64,000 nucleotides of DNA, from positions 62,001 through 126,000 of the forward strand of contig RHPI01002504.1 of the NCBI GenBank assembly GCA_009103225.1, given 5' to 3'. Below, piece by piece: positions 57,591 through 64,000 of this stretch. The notes under the pieces were generated by a model. It did not search any database and was not told the DNA's origin. It was given only the letters and a program-made list of their open reading frames with translations. The stretch comes from Chlorokybus atmophyticus (Eukaryota > Streptophyta > Chlorokybophyceae > Chlorokybales > Chlorokybaceae). The position numbers and the translations under genes are program-made. The stretch's first letter is position 1; each line of letters starts with the position of its first letter.

Positions 57591-57705
57591 TAAGGTAGGA
57601 TTAGGTAACAATCCTACCTCTAAGAGTAACGGTTACTCCTGCGATAACCCAAGGTAGTTGAATACTCCCGAGGTGGAGTATGTTGGTTCCGATGTGGGAA
57701 CAAGG
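57590..57705. repeat. Four consecutive small stem-loops
   Basis: Stems: 57593-57619 (10 bp, 7-nt loop), 57624-57638 (7 bp, 1-nt loop), 57662-57681 (7 bp, 6-nt loop) and about 57686-57701 (5 bp). All are perfect and follow each other with gaps of under 25 nt. Confidence 0.7.
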
Positions 57706-57759
57706 TCCGACCTAAGCTAGCGCATGGTGACAAGGCCTAGGTGGCCATGAACATCATGT

Positions 57760-58178
57760 GTGCCAAGTCGGGAGACCAGCATGTGGTATAAGTGCTAAGT
57801 TGCATCCTTGAGTAGGGATCGGATTTGTAGGGATCGGTTCATTACTTAAGACATCAATGTGTGTTTGCCTTGCAAGAGGGCCACTTGTGCATGGGGTGCC
57901 TAGTCGTTAGCTGTTGAAGGGGCTCTCTCCCTCATCCCTTGTGGGGTGTGGGGTGGTGGTGTTGTGCACGTGTGTGTTGTGGGCGCGGGTGTGCCTGGAG
58001 CTGGTGGTAGAGCTGAGTGAAGAGGCCGATGGTCATCCTCTCCTCCCTTGGTGCTGAGCTACAACTTTCCCTGCAAGGTGCTGCAGATGTGACGCTAGTG
58101 GGACTTCCGTTTGTAAGTCCTCCGTGCTTGTGCATAAGTTTGCCGATTGGACCAGCAGGTAAGTGAGTGGTATCGTTA
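57760..58178 (+). repeat. Inverted repeat arm, left copy
   Basis: It matches the reverse complement of 61030-61393 with moderate divergence over its whole length. Conserved blocks include CTCATCCCTTGTGGGGTGTGG, TCCCTTGGTGCTG and GTGCTTGTGCATAAG. Confidence 0.75.
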
Positions 58179-59388
<1,210 letters not shown>

Positions 59389-59701
59389 TCCAAAAGGGGG
59401 AGCATGTCAGAATTTGACATGCTTGCACAACACATGCGCACAGCCTTGCGCAACGCGCACGCGCGCGCACACACACACGCATCGAGGAAATGCTTTATGC
59501 GGCATGAGTTGATAAGGGTGTGCAAGCTGTGCAGCAGCTGTGACCGTTACAGTGTTGCCTGTCTGGTGCATTGCTGAAGTACAACGGCAATCGCAGTGCG
59601 GGATCTGCGCTTTAATCCATTGGTAATGGAGGGTTTTGGAGCGATGATGGGGAGAGTTTCGTTGTTCACGACAACCAAACTCCTTAGAGGGCATGATGCC
59701 C

Positions 59702-59734
59702 AGGCCCTAGCAAGGACGGTCCTTGCTAGGGCCT
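59702..59734. repeat. 16-bp perfect hairpin
   Basis: AGGCCCTAGCAAGGAC and GTCCTTGCTAGGGCCT flank one base. Smaller perfect hairpins follow at 59831-59849 (9 bp) and about 60085-60109 (10 bp). Confidence 0.85.
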
Positions 59735-61029
59735 AATGTCTCGATTTTAGTTAGCAATGATGCGGCGGGAATGTGTGTAGGCACTGCAAAGTGATAGGCA
59801 ATTATGTCAAACTCAGGCACGCATAGCTACCAAGCTAGTTCAACTAGCTTCCCAATGAGGCAATTGCAAAAGTGGTAGTGGTAGGCTTAATATTGGAGAA
59901 ACTCGACTCCTGAGGTAGTTTAACTTAAGGGAGCGTTGCGTTGATAATTGATGCGTAATGGGATGAGGCACAGTGGAGTGCAAGGCACTTTGAACGTGTG
60001 ACACCATTACGGTGAGGCCAAGTGTATACAGTACAAATTTTGATGGTTCACATTGAGAATCCGTATGCTCACAAGCAAGGCTGGCAAGGCAGGCAGCCTT
60101 GCCAGATGTCTCAGACCCCGAGTTCAGAACATAGCAACCAGTACTTGTGCAAGTGTGTAATAAAATATAAAACACAAAAACTCACTTAAACTCGAGCTCG
60201 TTATAATGTTAACTAGATCCAATCAACAAAACAATTTGTATGTTAGGTGTAATGCAACTTAATTTTAAAATCGGCATGATGCGATTGTAAATAATAATCT
60301 ACAATAATCGCATCATCATTTTTGTGTATGCATGTGTCATGCGCGTGCGCGTCGGTGGTGCAACGCATTAGTTATAAAGGGTCTCACGGTTATATTACAC
60401 GAGTTGGGGCTAAGTTATGGTCAGCACATCGAGGTGTAACTTAATTACGCTGGTAGGACTCATATGTGATGGAAAGTCGCTGGTTGTCACTGATTTGGGA
60501 GTTGTATGTAGTTATGGCAGCTAACGTGACTAAACCGATTAGAGAGACATGTTACGGAGGGTATGTATGCGTCATTGACTTGTGTTGCAGCTAGTTGAGC
60601 GCAAGTCCCTTGTTCTATTGGGAGTATACAGCTGCTTGGAAGGCTTCAAGACTTGGTTGGCTGTTGCCTTGGTTGTATGCTTGCCTTGAGTGTGCACATG
60701 CTTGGATGTGCCGGTGTGAAGTGTATAAGCGTGTGCCACACCTTGTAAACGGACGGAGCCACATGCCCCCGTGCATCACATGCCAATTGCAAGTGTAGCA
60801 GCCCATTCTTTGGTCCAGGTTAGCTAACACACGCGCTTGTTATGAGTGTCGTACCATGTGTGTGAGTATGTACACTTGTGGGGCATCTTCGGAAGGTCTC
60901 GAGCTAGCACACATGCATGGAAGAAGCTACAACGTGTGAAGATTAAGAAGGTGCAGCATCATAAGGCCATGACAAGCGCAAAGACGACATCCTCGAGCAA
61001 CGACGAGATATGGCACGACACATGCATAT
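59735..61029. other. Intergenic, nothing recognised apart from hairpins
   Basis: The open frames are short and unrelated to known families by eye. An imperfect inverted repeat (GATGCGATT..AATCGCATC) lies at about 60275-60318. Confidence 0.4.
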
Positions 61030-61393
61030 AACAATACCACTACTTACTTGCTGGTCAGGGCTTGGGAAGCTTATGCACAAGCACTAAGGATTTACAGCGC
61101 AAGTCCCACCACCACAGTGCAGGGTAAGTTGCAGCACCAAGGGAGCAGAGCATGACCACCAACCACTCACATAGGTACATCCTTAGGCACACTCACGCCC
61201 AACACACCCACACCAACACACACTACACCACACCCCACAAGGGATGAGGGGGAGAGCCCGTTCAACAGCTATTAGTTAGGGACCCCAGACACAAGTCACA
61301 CACACTAGTGGCCCTCAAGTGGTGAACACACTCCCATTCCTACTCAAAGTTGCTACAAGGCGTTTGTACCATTTGCTGCTCTCCCGACCTGGC
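61030..61393 (-). repeat. Inverted repeat arm, right copy
   Basis: This is the reverse-complement partner of 57760-58178. Its right end meets the first recognisable helicase-like codons of the Helitron relic. Confidence 0.75.
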
Positions 61394-61779
61394 AATGTTG
61401 TACCGTATGATCCAGACATATTGCTATTGTGGAGGGCTCACATGAACATTCAACGCATATCACATGGTGCGTGGTCGTATTATATTATATGCTATGAAGT
61501 GCAAACCCGTAGGGAAATTAAATATGAATCCCAATGATGCTCGAGATTTGAATTTTTATTTTCGGTTACGTAATAATGAATTACGAGGCGTGTCTGCTTC
61601 AGTACTCTCTCGACCTGTCAGGCCTACAGAGTCTGCACGATTGTGGTAAAAAGTCTCTACAATTGATCAAAGTCGCGCAATTCACATCTTCGATTCATCC
61701 TCACCAACTATGCGCTTTAAGATGCTTTGTCAAAGATGCTCTGTCAGTTCACGACCTCATGTGCCATCTCCTGTTAATA

Positions 61780-61865
61780 TATGCTGCGCGAGCCCGCATG
61801 CTTTATTTGAAATTACATTTTATATGCTGCGCGAGCCCGCATGCTTTATTTGAAATTACATTTTA
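61780..61865. repeat. 43-bp tandem duplication, two copies
   Basis: TATGCTGCGCGAGCCCGCAT.. is repeated exactly, with a period of 43 bp, within the Helitron relic. It is followed closely by the (TA)n tract. Confidence 0.9.
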
Positions 61866-61880
61866 TGCTTATTTTGAGCA

Positions 61881-61881
<1 letters not shown>

Positions 61882-61918
<37 letters not shown>
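61882..61918. repeat. (TA)n microsatellite
   Basis: About 18 TA units lie between degenerate Helitron fragments. Confidence 0.95.
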
Positions 61919-61922
<4 letters not shown>

Positions 61923-64000
61923 GAAAAAGCACGGGTGTGAACGAGTAACGTGGTAAAGTATATTAACGTGGAGTCTTTGGGAAAGTACGTTTACGAGCTG
62001 AAACAATTGCGCCTGGTTCGATTTTTAAGCTTTCATTCTGTTTCTTACATAAAAGCTTACTTTTACAACCATCTGTTAAAATATGTATGCTTTCGCATGG
62101 ATTTGAGCTGTTGAGTGTAAACAACTTAGATTGTGCATATTATATTAAGTGTGTGATAAAAAGTTTGATATCAAATAATAATGATCTTGAAGATATAGTG
62201 CAGTGTAACTACGCTCCTGACAATATGCATGGTGATAAACAGATTCAAATGTTGAATCAAGTACAACGATACATGAGCGGTTTCCTTTTAGTGCAAGGTC
62301 TAGCAAGCCGTGTGTAAAACAATCAAATAGACGTGCAATTGGACTCAATACAAGATATATGCTATTCGACTGAGTTTGCTCATCTGCAGCATTTACCGTT
62401 ATCACAACAACAGCGACTTGTGTTTAATTCAATTGTGACAAGTACAGCGGGATTACATATTGTGTACGGACTTCCGGACTGTGGGAAAACCTTTTCAACT
62501 CAGCATATCATCAACCATTACCGTGCTCAAGGTGTCGTGTGTTTGGTAATGCATCCACAGAGGCAGCAGCTTGTCATTTAAGCAAAAGTGCCAAAACCGT
62601 GCACGCAGCATTTGCAACGAATCTCAGGTGTGTATGTCTCACACCTATTGATGCTACAAACGAATTGTTGCAGGTGTTATTATTATACAAAGTGTTTATC
62701 ATCGATGAAATCTTGATGTTATCTGCAATGTTGTTTAATTATATTACGAACAGAATACGACAAGTGCACAATTTTGTTGGGCAGTTTTTACTGTTTCATG
62801 AGTTGTTACAAATCGTACAAGTTGTATTGATTGGAGATGTAAAACAGTTACCACCTGTATGCTTCTATGCTTCCAAAACAGTTACCACCTGTATGCTTCT
62901 ATAGAACTAAAGGAGTATGTTTGACTTGTCATATCGGTTATGCAAGTTTACTGCTTATTGCTTAAATTCATAATGTGAAAGTTTTCGTGCGCCATGCCAC
63001 TGACACGGACTTTTTTTTGATTATTTTGAACAAAATACGAAGCGACGCCTATGCAACAAGACGTTGACAGCATTCTTGGTACGTGTTATATAACAGAGGA
63101 TGATGCTATACGTCGTATGTCGAGTGACACTACCATACCGTGTTCACATGTTGCTGATGCACGACGTTACAGTATATTAATGTTTAATAGATCATTCACA
63201 TTGCTGAACTACAATAGTGTCTGAATGACATCAATTTTCATGCCGTTGGTTAAATAGCAATTGGAGCCAAAATCATGATGACGTACAATCTTGAAATTGC
63301 AGAAGGGGTCATTTATGGAGTATGCGGAGTTGTTACACAACTACATTTTAAAGGGTGTAAAACAGTAGGCTTTGTTGTAATGTTGTCCAATGGTTACACT
63401 CAACTCGTGAAACAAAGTTTTGTTTGAAAAACACACCTACGTGGAGTGACTTATTAGAAATGAACGTTTTCAGTAACATTGGCTTATGCCATCACAGTAC
63501 ACAGAAGTCAAGGAGTCACAATAGCGCCACACACACTGATACATATCAAGGAATCGTTTTGTCCAGGGCTATGGTATGTAGCTTTGTCCCGTGTCACCAA
63601 CCGACACCTTTTGAATATTGTGGGAAAGCCATCTGCATGCGATATGAAGCCCATACCTTGGAATATATAACATGTCCTTTGCAGATCGATTATGGCATCC
63701 ATGGACGAGCTGGATGACATCTTTAACATCATGAATCAAGAGTTTGCAAATCAACCTCGACACAGAGAGACTCTCTCCCCACAGCAACGTAGCGCATTGG
63801 ACAACAACGGCATTGAGCCAACACAATATAAAAGCGACTTGAAAAACAGAGGAACTAAACGCGCTGTTCGAAAAAGGACGTGCACAGCGTGAAAGTTTCA
63901 AAACCGAAACTGGCAACCTTGATCCCCCAACTGGTGAGTGGTTTCTTGTAGCACATGGCACAATTGTGGCTTTTTTACGTACGCTTTCGCAACTATTGAT

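Larger units (their letters stand above)
61395..63895 (+). pseudogene. Helitron-type PIF1-family helicase, broken
   Basis: The fragment starts with NVVPYDPDILLLWRAHMNIQ (end of the Rep-like region of Helitron proteins) and AMKCKPVGKLNMNPNDARDL. The helicase follows: LSQQQRLVFNSIV, Walker A GLPDCGKTF (about 62470-62496), KSAKTVHAAF, Walker B VFIIDE (about 62694-62711), VVLIGDVKQLPPVC, ITEDDAIRRMSSDTTIPCSH and ITVHRSQGVTI. It ends with WYVALSRVTNRHLLNIVG and a short acidic tail to 63890. The order is that of SF1B PIF1 helicases at the C-terminus of Helitrons. Stops and frameshifts (near 61537, 62318, 62570, 62905, 63224 and 63427) and an internal 34-bp tandem duplication (62841-62902) show it is dead. 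A full Helitron end was not identified. Confidence 0.85.

Overview
The window is nuclear DNA of a eukaryote. Its genes are split by many short spliceosomal introns, mostly GT-AG with at least two likely GC-AG, and it carries LTR retrotransposons, a Helitron-type helicase relic and long simple repeats. Three features hint at a plant-like or algal host: a split plant-type ATP-citrate lyase A subunit, a telo-box (AAACCCTA) upstream of ribosomal protein eS30, and an LRR gene with one exon per repeat. The species cannot be named from the sequence. Composition is mixed: gene bodies are moderately GC-rich, while several intergenic blocks (about 40.9-41.8, 50.0-50.3 and 61.5-63.9 kb) are AT-rich.

Layout. 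0-4.6 kb: the first exon of a BTB-domain gene (minus strand, runs off the left edge) and a complete RGP1-like gene (plus). 6.5-17.7 kb: two class-3 lipase genes arranged head to head. The minus-strand gene encodes about eight membrane segments fused to a lipase domain; the plus-strand gene encodes a shorter diacylglycerol-lipase-like enzyme. Their introns are filled with alternating purine-pyrimidine (TG/CA/CG) sequence. 18.3-18.5 kb: an interleaved inverted repeat. 19.2-22.9 kb: eS30 (minus) and ACLA (plus). 24.2-25.0 kb: part of a secreted-protein gene with an in-frame stop, followed by a (TC)498 tract. 30.9-33.7 kb: a secreted LRR gene built from two tandem cassettes.

38.4-57.0 kb is a nest of retrotransposons, all reading on the minus strand. 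Two 144-145 bp LTR-like repeats at 38425-38568 and 56859-57003 bracket the two halves of a Ty3/gypsy-type element (RNase H-integrase at 38.6-40.45 kb; gag-protease-RT at 54.1-56.9 kb). Between them lies a second Ty3-type element (about 42.2-53.0 kb) with gag, an unidentified ORF, protease, a cytosine-C5 DNA methyltransferase, RT, RNase H, integrase and a PHD finger. This chromatin writer plus chromatin reader in one decayed element is the most striking content of the window. A fragment resembling fungal/algal KDZ or Plavaka-type transposon proteins sits inside its gag region. GGWCC-rich palindrome clusters and a tRNA-like (SINE-like) unit flank its 3' end.

57-64 kb holds a run of small hairpins, a pair of ~400 bp inverted repeats 2.85 kb apart, a 516-bp poly-C run and a broken Helitron-type helicase. 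Across the window, near-perfect short hairpins occur in introns and intergenic DNA far more often than chance predicts. Exon joins for RGP1, both lipases, ACLA and eS30 were worked out by hand; each sums to a multiple of three with no internal stop. The 5' ends of the membrane lipase and the LRR gene remain uncertain.
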